Source: Isotricha intestinalis (taxonomy: Eukaryota > Ciliophora > Litostomatea > Vestibuliferida > Isotrichidae). Taken from it: a DNA stretch of 31,260 nt. Every line of letters begins with the position of its first letter. Position 1 is the first letter of the stretch. Shown here in pieces: positions 19,219 through 28,950 of the stretch. The position numbers were made by a program, and so were the translations under genes. The stretch is taken from the NCBI GenBank assembly GCA_023807065.1, contig JAJJLU010003787.1, positions 1 through 31,260 of the forward strand. The letters are read 5' to 3'. The notes beneath the pieces were generated by a model. That model was given only the letters and a program-made list of their open reading frames with translations. It had not been told where the DNA came from and searched no databases.

Positions 19219-21845
19219 ATGCAATATGATGAATTAATTCAAGCATGTATGGATGCATTAAAACAATATAATCCAGATATTGAAGGACCTGATAGTTTTT
19301 TTGATATATTTATTTCAAAAGTAAAATATAAATAATCTATTCTTAGATTTCCAAAGACACTTATGAAAGAATGTTTATTAGACAAGTCTTTTATGGATGT
19401 CTTAGATATAAAGAATTTCTTAAAGTTTTTACTGATGTATTTTATAATTCAAGAAGAGGGACAACTTCAATAAAAGATATATATTTATACACTGTTTTTG
19501 CCTATATCACAATTTTTAGATTAAATGAACTTCCCATAGATGATTTTAATTTATTAATATTGGTAAGATAAAATAATTTTATTCAATATATTTAGTCTCA
19601 AGATAATGTGAAAATAAATGAATTTTTTACATTTCTTTTTGATGAAGAAGTATTAAGAGAACGTCTCCGTCCAGGTTGGATAAAACTTTATGATTTTAAA
19701 TATATAGATAATGAAATAATTGAAGGATTATTAAAATTAAAAATAAAATTAAATGAAATAATTGATTTTATATTAAAAAAAGCAAAAGTTGGAAATATAA
19801 CAATAAATGAAAATTCAACAATAACAGGAACACATTCAGGAAAGGAAAAATCAAATTTAACAGAATTTGAAAAGAAAGAAAGTGAATTTAATTTACCAGA
19901 CATAAATAAAAATAGAGAGTCAAATCCAAAAAAAATTTCTGTAAAAAAAAGAGCACAAAGTGCAAGAAAAATAACAGTTCCAAAGCCATTTAATTTATCA
20001 GAAAATAAACCCAGAATATTTCAAGATCCAATTGAAATGAATTGTCATTTTATTCAAAAACCAGTTCCAATAGGAAATTATAAAAAAACATCATTAAAAG
20101 AAATAGAAGAAAAAAGAAAAAATAGATTAGAAAAAATTAAACAAAATACATTGAATAAATATAATATATTAAAGCCATTTAATTTTGAAAGTGATAAAAG
20201 ACCAAGTAATAAAGAAAAAATAAAAGAAGAAGTAGAAAAACAAATTGAAAGTACTTTACAATTTAATAAAAAATTTTATAATCCTCCAAAAGATTATAGT
20301 AAAATTCCAGCAGATATAAAATATAATGAAACAGCAATAATAAAAGAAGAATATTTAATAGAAAAAAAAAGAAAAGAAGAAGAAGAAGCTTTAAATAAAA
20401 TTTTAATAGAAAAAAAAGATACTAAAGATTATGAAAGATGGGTTGCAGAAATGAAATTAAAAGATGATTTAATTAGAATGGAAGAAGTTCAAAAAAGAAA
20501 AATCGAATTAGATTTAAATAGAGAAGTTGCTCAAAATTATTTTACAAGAAGAACAAGAATAAACCAAATAAAAGCTTTAGAACATAAACAACAAGAAATA
20601 ATAAATGCAAAAAATAGAGAAGAAAAAAAGAAAAAGGAAATAGAAGAAAAAAGAGAAACAGCAAAAGAAATAAAAAAAGAATGTGAAAATATATTAAAAA
20701 CAAAAAATGAATTATTAGAAAATAATAAAGAAGTATATAAAAATAGAAAAGAAGAATTTAATATATTATTAGTATTAGCAAAGGAGCAAAAAAAAGTAGA
20801 AGAAGAAAAAAGAAATGAAATAATTCGTCAAATAAGAGAATTAGAAAAAATTCCTTTAAAAAGAACAAGTGGATTTGATCCAACAGAAACTCCAGGATAT
20901 GGTTTATTGGAAGAAATGAGTTTAGTAGAATTAAAAGAAAGATTAGAATTACAAAAAAAAATGCATAATCAATTAATTAATGCAAAAAGAGAAGAAAATA
21001 AATTATTAATGATTGAAAAAAATGAAAATTTAATGGAAAAAGCAAATAAAATTGCTTTAAATAGAGATAAAATGAGAAATAAAAAAGAAGTAGAAAAAAA
21101 AATGAAAATTGAAGCTTTAAAAGAAAAAGAAGAATTAATAAAGAAAATGAGAGAAAAAAATTTAATGGAAGTTAAAGAGAAAATAGAAAATAAAAAAGAT
21201 GAATTTAGAAAAGAAGATGAAAAATTTCAGAAAAAAATAAGAGAAATTCAATTACAAAGACAATTTCTTCAACAAGGAAGTTCAATTGTAGAAGAAAAGA
21301 AATTTAAAATGTTTGAAGATGGTTTAGAAAGAAAAATAAATGATAGACAAAATCAACTATTAATTGATCAAGAACAAAAAGAAGTAGTTCAATGGAAAAA
21401 TTTAAAACAAAGATATCAAAGTGCTAGAATTGATATAAGAAAGCAAAAAGAAAAATTATTAAATTATAAACAAGAATTTGATGATGTTAAACATTTAAAT
21501 GATTTATATTTAAATGAAGAAAGAATTTTCGTTAAAGCTATTCATGATAAAGAAAAAGCTATAAGAAATTTTCAAAAAGAAGAAATTATTCAAAGAAACA
21601 AATTTTCTAATACTATAAATAAAAAAAATCAAAAAAGAGTTCAAAGTGCAAAAAATAGAATTAGTAAAACTAAAAGTAATATTAATGTTCCTTTAATTGA
21701 TGATAAAAAATTAAATGAAACTGTTTCTGAAAAAAAATTAGATGTTATTAATGAAAATAGTGATAATGAAGATAATCCTATTATGAATAAATTAGAAAAA
21801 GAAAAAGTTAAAGAAGAAAAAGTAAAAGAAGCAATTCCTGCTTAA
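19219..21845 (+). CDS. CFAP99: Cilia- and flagella-associated protein 99 (CFAP99), three exons
   Basis: The spliced product is 855 residues. The exons are 19219-19320, 19347-19562 and 19596-21845, joined by two short GT-AG introns. Both junctions fall between codons and keep the frame. The N-terminal helical domain (MQYDELIQACMDAL..., FYGCLRYKEFLKVFTDVFY, ILSQDNVKINEFFTFLF, RPGWIKLYD) is only complete when all three exons are joined. A linker with KPFNLSENKPRIF is the conserved CFAP99 KPFNL-type motif. It is repeated as LKPFNFESDKRP about 60 residues later. The rest is a very long Glu/Lys/Arg coiled coil containing GYGLLEEMSLVELKERL, another family hallmark. CFAP99 is an axonemal protein of motile cilia, so the gene implies a ciliated cell. 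A scan that ignores splicing would miss the first 110 residues. The stop is TAA. Confidence 0.92.
19321..19346 (+). other. CFAP99 intron 1 (26 nt)
   Basis: It begins GTAAAATA and ends TTCTTAG, with in-frame TAA codons inside. Removing it joins ...FDIFISK to ISKDTYERMF... in frame. Exon 1 is 102 nt (34 codons). Confidence 0.85.
19563..19595 (+). other. CFAP99 intron 2 (33 nt)
   Basis: It begins GTAAGATA and ends TATTTAG, and contains an in-frame TAA. Removing it joins ...DFNLLIL to SQDNVKINEF... in frame. Exon 2 is 216 nt (72 codons). Confidence 0.85.
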
Positions 21846-22044
21846 TAAATATTCTTAATTTTAATTTATTTTTTTTTTTAATATACATAATATATTTTTA
21901 TTCATATATTTTTTATTATAATTGAAAAAAAATTTGTTTTAAATTGAGAAAAAAAATAACATAAAAAGAATAAAAACAAAGGTAAAAAATAAAAAATAGA
22001 TCTTAAAAATTAAAATATTTTATCAAAAATAACTTTTAAAAATC

Positions 22045-23667
22045 ATGGGAATTTGTTCAATGACAGAAAAAAAAAAAGTGAATATAGTTTTACCTTTAAA
22101 AAGGAAAAAAAGTAGAATTATATTCAGAGAAACGAATGATAATTATTTTGAATCAACTAATCAAAATTCACCAAGATCACAAGAAATAAATCCTTCTCCA
22201 ACTTCAACTCCAAAAAATAAAATGTTAGTAAGTATTGATTCTAGTATTTTTATAAATCAAAGTATATTAGATCCTGAAACAGTTTATTCAAAAGAAAAAA
22301 TATTAGGACATGGTTCTTATGGAACAGTATATTTAGTTAAACATAAACAATTATCAAAATATTTTGCAATGAAAACAATTAAAAAAAACCCTAATAAAAA
22401 AAAAGAATTAGAAATATTAAATAATGAAATAAAAATATTAAAATCATTAGATCATCCAAATATTTTAAAAATAAACGATTTTTATGAAACTAATACAGAA
22501 TATAATTTAATAACTGAATTTTGTCAAGAAGGTGAATTATATAAAGAAATAAAATCAAAAGCACCTTTTTCAGAAGGAATAAGTGCTTATTATATGAAAG
22601 AAATATTAACTGCAGTTTCTTATTGTCATTCTATGAATATTATTCATAGAGATTTAAAACCAGAAAATATAATGATATTAAAAAAGGCAAAAAATAATTG
22701 TCATCCTATTAAAATTATAGATTTTGGAACTGCAACGATTTTTACAGAAGAAAAAAGAGAAAATATTATAACTGGAACTGCACAATATATAGCACCTGAA
22801 GTTATATCTAGAAATTATAATGAAAAAAGCGATTTATGGTCATGTGGTGTAATTTTATATAATATGTTAACTGGAAGATATCCTTTTGGAGGAGATACTT
22901 CTGAAGAAATATCTTATAAAATTATTAGAGGAAAATATGATATGACTCAATATCCTTTGAATATTATTTCTAAAGAAGCAAAAGATTTAATTAGAAATTT
23001 ATTAGTTTTAGATCCTAATAAAAGATTAAGTGCAAAACAAGCTTTAAAACATCCTTGGTTTAGTATTGATAAAGTTAAAAAAATTCAAAAAATAAATGAA
23101 TTAAGTGAATCAAAAATTATAAAATTATTATATAATTTAATGAATTATAGAAGTGATAATATTTTAAGAAGTGCTGTAATTGCATATTTAGTCCATAATA
23201 ATACTAATTTAAAAGATACTTATGATGCTATTAGATTATTTAATAAAATTGATGAGAATGGAGATGGAAAAATTTCAAGAGAAGAATTATTTAATGGATT
23301 GCAATATTATTTAGCTAGTGAAGGAGAAAAATTACAAAATGATGTAGAATTAATTTTTAGTAATATTGATACTGATCATAATGGTTTTATTGAATATGAA
23401 GAATTTATTAGAGCAGCTATAGACAAAGAACATTTTTTATCTAAAAATTGTATTCAATTTGCTTTTAATTATTTTGATAGGGATAGTGATGGAAAAATAA
23501 CTTTAAAAGAGATTAAAAATTTATTTTATAATAATGAAAATAATAAAAAAGATTATAGAGCAAGAGAGCAATTAGAAGAATGTTTTAATGAAGTTGATAC
23601 AAACAAAGATGGATTAATTTGTTTAGATGAATTTTCTAATATGATGAAAAGTATTATAAATTCTTGA
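22045..23667 (+). CDS. Calcium-dependent protein kinase (CDPK) with four EF-hands
   Basis: A 540-residue Ser/Thr kinase. The N-terminus MGICSM has Gly2 for N-myristoylation and Cys4 for palmitoylation, suggesting membrane anchoring. The kinase domain (about 81-339) has the glycine loop GHGSYGTV (88-95), Lys110, Glu128, catalytic HRDLKPEN (201-208), DFG (226-228) and APE (250-252). All are intact. A junction/autoinhibitory region follows, then four EF-hands with canonical 12-residue loops at 403-414, 442-453, 478-489 and 518-529. This is the plant/alveolate CDPK architecture: Ca2+ binding to the C-terminal calmodulin-like part releases the kinase. The gene starts 199 bases after CFAP99 ends. 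The stop is TGA, with a TAA two codons further on. Confidence 0.97.
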   Translation: MGICSMTEKKKVNIVLPLKRKKSRIIFRETNDNYFESTNQNSPRSQEINPSPTSTPKNKMLVSIDSSIFINQSILDPETVYSKEKILGHGSYGTVYLVKHKQLSKYFAMKTIKKNPNKKKELEILNNEIKILKSLDHPNILKINDFYETNTEYNLITEFCQEGELYKEIKSKAPFSEGISAYYMKEILTAVSYCHSMNIIHRDLKPENIMILKKAKNNCHPIKIIDFGTATIFTEEKRENIITGTAQYIAPEVISRNYNEKSDLWSCGVILYNMLTGRYPFGGDTSEEISYKIIRGKYDMTQYPLNIISKEAKDLIRNLLVLDPNKRLSAKQALKHPWFSIDKVKKIQKINELSESKIIKLLYNLMNYRSDNILRSAVIAYLVHNNTNLKDTYDAIRLFNKIDENGDGKISREELFNGLQYYLASEGEKLQNDVELIFSNIDTDHNGFIEYEEFIRAAIDKEHFLSKNCIQFAFNYFDRDSDGKITLKEIKNLFYNNENNKKDYRAREQLEECFNEVDTNKDGLICLDEFSNMMKSIINS

Positions 23668-23940
23668 TTCAAGTAATATTTGTAAAAAAAAAGAATTAAA
23701 AATGTCAAAAAATAAATTATTATTGAACAGAATAAATTTTTGTATGTATTGTTTAAATATGATATTTTAAATTTATAATATAATTAATTATAATAAAGTT
23801 ATAAGAAATAATGTTAAGGTATAAGTATAGTAAAAAAATTAATTCGGTTTTTTATTAACTTTAGTTGTTTAAAATAATGTACCTAATTATTAAAATAATT
23901 ATTTTTTGATATATAAAATATAAAATAAACAATTTTATCA

Positions 23941-24924
23941 ATGATTTCAAATACAAACAAAAAGAATTTTAAATTAAAAAACATAATTTTTATGTCACCT
24001 TTATCAAGAACAAAATTGAATATTCCAAATTTAATTACACAAACAAAAAGAATATTAACAACAACAGGAAATAATAGGATTCTTAATTCAACAAATGTTT
24101 CAAATTATATAAATAAATCTAATAAAATATTAAATGAAATATATAGAAGTTATTCAACAAATCGTCATATTCAACCAATAAATTCAAATAATAAAAACAA
24201 TAATAAAAAAAAAAATAATTCTAAAAATTCAGTTGGAAATTCCCCAAAACTTTCTTCTTTTTCGAAATTTACTTCTAGTTTAAATAAAATTAAAAATATG
24301 AAAGGTAATTCTTATAGTACAGGATTTCCTATAACAAATTTTTTTGGAAAAAATAATTCTGAAGAAAAAAAATTAAGGAAAAGAAATTTAAATGAAATAA
24401 TTATATCTTGTAATAGTTCTTATTCTTCAAATCTTTTTAATAAAAAATATTCAAATAGTTCTAATAAACAAAATAAATTTAAACCAAAATTAAAAAATGA
24501 TTTACATAAAAGAAATAAAACTTCTTTTTCAACTCAAAATAATAGTTTATCTTCAGATAATTTTTCTATTATTATTCCTTCTACAATAAATAATATTAAA
24601 ATGTATTATAATGGATTATATAAAAAAATAATCAACCAAAAAAAAACAATGAGAAACAAACAAAATAAAAATATAAATAAAAAAATTATTAATAAATTTG
24701 AAAAAACAATTCAATCACAAACAAATATTATTTCAACTTCTCAAAGTACTTTAACAAAAAAAAAAACAAAATCTTTAAACACTAATTTAAGTAATGAAAA
24801 TGAATATGTTATTATAAAAAATATAGATACTCCTGAAGAACTTCATTTTTTATATATTAATATATTACAAAATGGAAAGGACATTGAAGGCAAATTTGAA
24901 GAATCATCATCAATAAATAATTAA
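23941..24924 (+). CDS. Low-complexity Asn/Ser/Lys-rich protein with C-terminal PEExHFL motif
   Basis: A 327-residue basic, disordered protein dominated by Asn, Ser, Lys and Thr. Poly-Asn/Lys tracts occur near residues 84-95. No catalytic domain, signal peptide or membrane segment is visible. The only well-ordered part is near the C-terminus: PEELHFLYINILQNGK (298-313), followed by DIEGKFEE. This resembles the end of the protein at 13450-14484, which has the same PEExHFL core and a following hydrophobic stretch with Gln. The shared C-terminus probably forms a short helix that binds a common partner, but that is inference. The start is the first ATG downstream of the CDPK gene, and the stop is TAA. 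Confidence 0.72.
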   Translation: MISNTNKKNFKLKNIIFMSPLSRTKLNIPNLITQTKRILTTTGNNRILNSTNVSNYINKSNKILNEIYRSYSTNRHIQPINSNNKNNNKKKNNSKNSVGNSPKLSSFSKFTSSLNKIKNMKGNSYSTGFPITNFFGKNNSEEKKLRKRNLNEIIISCNSSYSSNLFNKKYSNSSNKQNKFKPKLKNDLHKRNKTSFSTQNNSLSSDNFSIIIPSTINNIKMYYNGLYKKIINQKKTMRNKQNKNINKKIINKFEKTIQSQTNIISTSQSTLTKKKTKSLNTNLSNENEYVIIKNIDTPEELHFLYINILQNGKDIEGKFEESSSINN

Positions 24925-25052
24925 CATATAAATAATCCTAAATATATTATTATTGAATTTTTTTAAAAATATAATATTTAAAATTAATATACTTCCCTTT
25001 AGAAAAAAAATAGTTATAAAAATATAATTAATATTTATTTAATATAAAAAAA

Positions 25053-26933
25053 ATGAATGAAGTTAATCCTTTTGATAATAATTATGATGATTTGGGGGAT
25101 GAAAATAAAAATAATCCATATGATGAAATAAGTAAGTCAAATATAGAGATGTCATCAATGAATCCATTTGATGAAATAAACCCTTCAAGTATAAAAGTAG
25201 AAGAGGCTATAAATAGTTATTATAGATGTGAATGTAATTCAATTCCAAAACTAAAGTTATTTTATGATAACAATGGAGTTTTTGTAAGTCATAAATGTGA
25301 AAAAGGTCATAATGGTAAAATTGAATTATCAAAATTTTTTGAAGAATTTTCCAAATTTGACATATCGGATATTGCATGTCATGGTTGTGGCGACACTCAA
25401 GAGAATAATAAATCTTTTACTTATTGTTCTGATTGTGAATCTTTTTTTTGTTCACAATGTCTTAAAGATCATAATCAAGATCATAAAAAATTATGTCCTA
25501 TTGGTAAATTTGATTTTATCTGTCATGAGCATAATAAACCTTTTATTAAATATTGTTCTATATGTTCAAAAAATTTATGCGAAGAATGTAAAGATCAACA
25601 TGAAAATGTTAAAGAAATAAATAACCAAATAGATCTTTCTAAATATAAAGAAAAAATTAAAAAGGCAAAGGAATATTGTAAAATTGTTGTAAATAATGTT
25701 ATAAAATATTTAAATGAAATTGACAATAAAAAAAAAATTCTTCTTGAAAATTTTGAACATTTTAAATTAATAAATAAACTAGAAATTGATCTTTGTAATA
25801 CAATAATTAAATGTGCTGAACAAATTCAAAATAAGAAAGAATTGAAAAATAATATTATCATTAAAAATGTTCAAGATATTTTAAATTTCAATAAATTAGA
25901 TTCTTCAAAAATTCAAATGAACCCAGAAAATAATAGCATTGAAAATTTACTTTCTAATTCTAATATATTTTTAACTAATACAAATAATTTTGTCTTAAGA
26001 AAATCAATTGAAAATTCTTCAATTGATCATTTAAAAACAATTTTTGAAAATTCAGAAGAAAAATATTTTATGTTAAATGGAACTCACTTATCTGATGGTA
26101 AAATTGCTTGTTCATTTACAAATGGCACAATTAATGTATATAATAAAAATTTACAAAAAGAATTATCAATTAAAATCCAAGAAGGAGATTATTGTTTAGC
26201 ATTATATCAATTACCAAATGATGAATTGTTAGTAGGAACAAATAATGGATTCTTAATATCATATTTAATAAAAGGAAATCAATATTCTGAACATGGAAGA
26301 ATTAAAGTTTCTGAAAATAGAATACTAAAAATAATAAATCATCCAAATAAAAAAAAATTAATAATTGGAGTTGATGGAGGAGAAATTAAAATTTTAAATA
26401 TAGAACAACCATATTATGAAATTGATAAAGAATCATTTGATTCACAACATTTAATTGTCAATATATTATTAGTCAATAAAACATTAATAACATTTTCTAG
26501 AGAAGATCAAATAATTAAATTTTGGGATTATGATGAACAAAACAATAAATTTAAAAGAATTGATAGTGATTTAAGAGATATTCCAGTTGCTGATTGGGTT
26601 GAAGGGGTAGTTAATGTTGATAATGAAAGAATAATTGTCGTTGGGGCAAATCAAGCAACTTTAATTAATGTTAATACTCATCAGTATAATTCAATTTGCA
26701 ATTTATCAGAAGAATATATTTCAATATTTTATATTGATAATAAAACATTTTTAATTGGAGGAACTAATAAATTATCTCAATTGGTTATTTCCAATGAACA
26801 ATTGGTTTTATTAAAAAATGTGGGTGCGACTAGTGTTGAAGGAAATTTAGTTACTAAAATATTAGATTGCGGAAATGATGGAATAGTTATTGGTACTTCT
26901 AGAGGAATAGTTAAGATTTATGATTTTGAATAA
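25053..26933 (+). CDS. B-box zinc-finger / beta-propeller protein with NPF motifs
   Basis: A 626-residue protein. The N-terminus holds NPF (5-7), NPY (21-23) and NPF (37-39), spaced exactly 16 residues apart and each followed by Asp. NPF is the ligand of EH domains in endocytic proteins. Three zinc modules follow. The first has C59, C61, C82 and H86; the second has C109/C112, C125/C128, C133/C136 and H140/H144. The third is a B-box (C157, H160, C168, C171, C176, C179, H183). A helical coiled-coil part (about 190-290) leads into a beta-propeller from about 325 to the end, with WD40-like strands such as GTINVYN, GEIKILNIEQ, IIKFWDYDE and GIVKIYDF. This is a TRIM-like scaffold without a RING. 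It shares architecture with the gene at 1706. A role in trafficking or ubiquitin signalling is possible but not shown. The stop is TAA. Confidence 0.9.
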   Translation: MNEVNPFDNNYDDLGDENKNNPYDEISKSNIEMSSMNPFDEINPSSIKVEEAINSYYRCECNSIPKLKLFYDNNGVFVSHKCEKGHNGKIELSKFFEEFSKFDISDIACHGCGDTQENNKSFTYCSDCESFFCSQCLKDHNQDHKKLCPIGKFDFICHEHNKPFIKYCSICSKNLCEECKDQHENVKEINNQIDLSKYKEKIKKAKEYCKIVVNNVIKYLNEIDNKKKILLENFEHFKLINKLEIDLCNTIIKCAEQIQNKKELKNNIIIKNVQDILNFNKLDSSKIQMNPENNSIENLLSNSNIFLTNTNNFVLRKSIENSSIDHLKTIFENSEEKYFMLNGTHLSDGKIACSFTNGTINVYNKNLQKELSIKIQEGDYCLALYQLPNDELLVGTNNGFLISYLIKGNQYSEHGRIKVSENRILKIINHPNKKKLIIGVDGGEIKILNIEQPYYEIDKESFDSQHLIVNILLVNKTLITFSREDQIIKFWDYDEQNNKFKRIDSDLRDIPVADWVEGVVNVDNERIIVVGANQATLINVNTHQYNSICNLSEEYISIFYIDNKTFLIGGTNKLSQLVISNEQLVLLKNVGATSVEGNLVTKILDCGNDGIVIGTSRGIVKIYDFE

Positions 26934-27400
26934 GTGTTTAAAATCAAAAACAAAATTTTAAATTTTTTTTAATTTTTTAAATATTTTGTTTCTGAAAAAT
27001 AATTTATAAAATTATCTAAAACATTCAAAATGACTAAATAAGAACATATTTAAATTTATTCAAGTATCTCTACCAATTTGAATCATATTTGTTATAGAAC
27101 AAAATGAAATTATATACAATAATTGAAGAAAATATATATTCTAAAGTTTTATTGGTTTATTTCTTCATTTATATATAAAAGAAAAAAACAATCCGTAATA
27201 TTTACATTCAAATAGTTCTTTTTTTTAAATCTTTTTCAAGTTTCTATCTCTTTCCTTTTTTAATTTATTAATCATAAAATTCTATCCAATTAAATTATAA
27301 AAGAATGATTCCAAAGAATAAAATATTTTTAAAAAAAAAGTACCCTTGAAATTAAATAATTTATAAAAAACATTTAAAAAAAAACAATTGAAAAAAAAAA
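26934..27400. other. Intergenic region, nothing recognised
   Basis: This 467-base AT-rich spacer separates two genes on the plus strand. A short, stop-broken coding-like trace near 27030-27105 is too weak to call. It presumably holds the 3' end of the upstream gene and the promoter of the next. Confidence 0.5.
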
Positions 27401-28360
27401 ATGTCTTCATTGATTCATCCGACAGAATTAAAGGAAATTCCAGAAGTGGTAGAAACAGAAAATGCAGTACTAATACCAAAAGTATCAACAGGAGAAGCAA
27501 TGATTCATGAAGAAAAATTAGATGAGCAAAGTGGTTATAGTCATGTATATATAACTTCAGTATATCATGATGATGTAAAGGAATTAAAAACAAAATTAAA
27601 AAATCAATTTTACAAAATATCAAACAATGATTTGACAGAAGAAGAATATATGAAAAAAAGAGATCCTAATTTTGAAAATGAAATAAGTGATATTAATTTA
27701 GAAGAAAAAGAAGATCCTGAAGGAGAATTAAATGAAAAAGATATAAAAAATCCTAAAAAAGATTTATTTTATTATGCATTAAGTGTAGCATTACTTTCAG
27801 CAACAATTCAAATATCATTTATAATAACAATAACAAAAGAATATTTTAATGAACCTCATACAATAACAGATGATCCTGAATTAATAACAATAAGATTATT
27901 AGCTTTTTTAACATTAACTTTAAAATTATGGATTGAATTAGGAAATGGAAGAAAAATAGTAACTCATGGAATTTATCAAAGTTTCTTATATAGAAGTAAT
28001 AATAAAAGATTATTAAGTATATTTATGGGAATAGTACAAATATTTACTACTTTAAGTTGTTATTTTTGTTCAAGTGAATTAATAGTTCAAACTGAAAGTG
28101 TTATTGATTGTGTAAAAGATTTTTCTGCTTTAATTGTTTTAACTGAAATTGATAATTGGATTGGAGATTATTTTTTAACTACAAGTAAACAAATGCAAGT
28201 TTATACTAGAGATTATGTTGCTCAAATTTATGTTTTAAGAAAAAAAGATTATTATAGATATCATTTAAGTGATTTTTGTATTGATGCTTGTGTTGTTGGT
28301 ACTTTTATTTTTTCTATTGTTCCTATTTACCAGAGTATTATTTTTTATCATAAAAAATAA
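27401..28360 (+). CDS. Multispanning membrane protein, four or five TM segments, function unknown
   Basis: A 319-residue protein. The first 120 residues are cytosolic and acidic. Membrane segments are predicted at about 121-146, 161-180, 204-223, possibly 226-250, and 292-314. The most distinctive part is residues 232-255, with the pattern ESVIDCVKDFSAL followed by IVLTEIDNWIG. There, buried acidic residues (Asp236, Asp240, Glu249, Asp251) sit in an otherwise hydrophobic helix. I recall similar segments in uncharacterised ciliate and other protist membrane proteins, where they may line a channel or bind a cation. I cannot name a family. The start is the first ATG after a poly-A leader, and the stop is TAA. 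The next 1.6 kb has no intact gene. Confidence 0.85.
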   Translation: MSSLIHPTELKEIPEVVETENAVLIPKVSTGEAMIHEEKLDEQSGYSHVYITSVYHDDVKELKTKLKNQFYKISNNDLTEEEYMKKRDPNFENEISDINLEEKEDPEGELNEKDIKNPKKDLFYYALSVALLSATIQISFIITITKEYFNEPHTITDDPELITIRLLAFLTLTLKLWIELGNGRKIVTHGIYQSFLYRSNNKRLLSIFMGIVQIFTTLSCYFCSSELIVQTESVIDCVKDFSALIVLTEIDNWIGDYFLTTSKQMQVYTRDYVAQIYVLRKKDYYRYHLSDFCIDACVVGTFIFSIVPIYQSIIFYHKK

Positions 28361-28531
28361 ATTATTTTAAGTATTTTTAGGTTTATTTTTAATTGAAATA
28401 TCTGGTTTTTTTATGATAAAATCTTTAATTTGTTTTTAAAAGAAACACTTAATTTAAAAAAAATATTTTATTTTTAAAGGGTATTTTATTCAGACAATTA
28501 AATCTTTTTTTATTTCATTTTTTTCTTTAAA

Positions 28532-28950
28532 ATGGAAACAATAGAATAATAAATTTTGAAGAAATAAAAAATAAAATAAAATTAAATATAGATTCATTTA
28601 AATTATATCTGAATTCAGTGTGAAGGAGCATCAAAAAAAATTGGATATAGAATTATGGGAATTCAAAAAGGAGAAATATTTAAAAATAGATATTATACTA
28701 GAAATTTAAGTGAAGAACTTTTTCAAAAAGAAATATTTGAATTTTTTTAAAAAAAGAAAAGAATAGTTGTATAAACTTTTGAAGAAACTAAATATTTCAT
28801 TAAAGAAGTTAACAAATTAATATTCTTTTTTTTTTAATTATTTATGATGAGAAAAATGAAAGTAATTATTATAAAATCAATTTAACAGATTTTTCAATCA
28901 AATCTATTCACAATTTCATTGAAAAAAAAGTAATATATATTTTAATATGA
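28532..28950 (+). pseudogene. Decayed protein-coding gene, unknown family
   Basis: Three frames must be combined to read a protein-like product. The first is NFEEIKNKIKLNIDSFKL and onward to a TGA at 28621. The second runs from 28619: EGASKKIGYRIMGIQKGEIF, then NRYYTRNLSEELFQ. It is broken by two TAA codons before TFEETKYFIKEVNKL. The third follows a run of ten T near 28825: IYDEKNESNYYKINLTDF. The T-run shift could be a sequencing or assembly indel, but the other breaks point to true decay. I recognise no domain. Confidence 0.5.

Noticed and set aside
28532..28950. TAA and TAG reassigned to glutamine, as in many ciliates
   Set aside because: Reading TAA as Gln improves part of the relic, but thirteen long genes, including one of 1831 codons, contain no internal TAA or TAG and use CAA freely. 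Decay explains the stops better.
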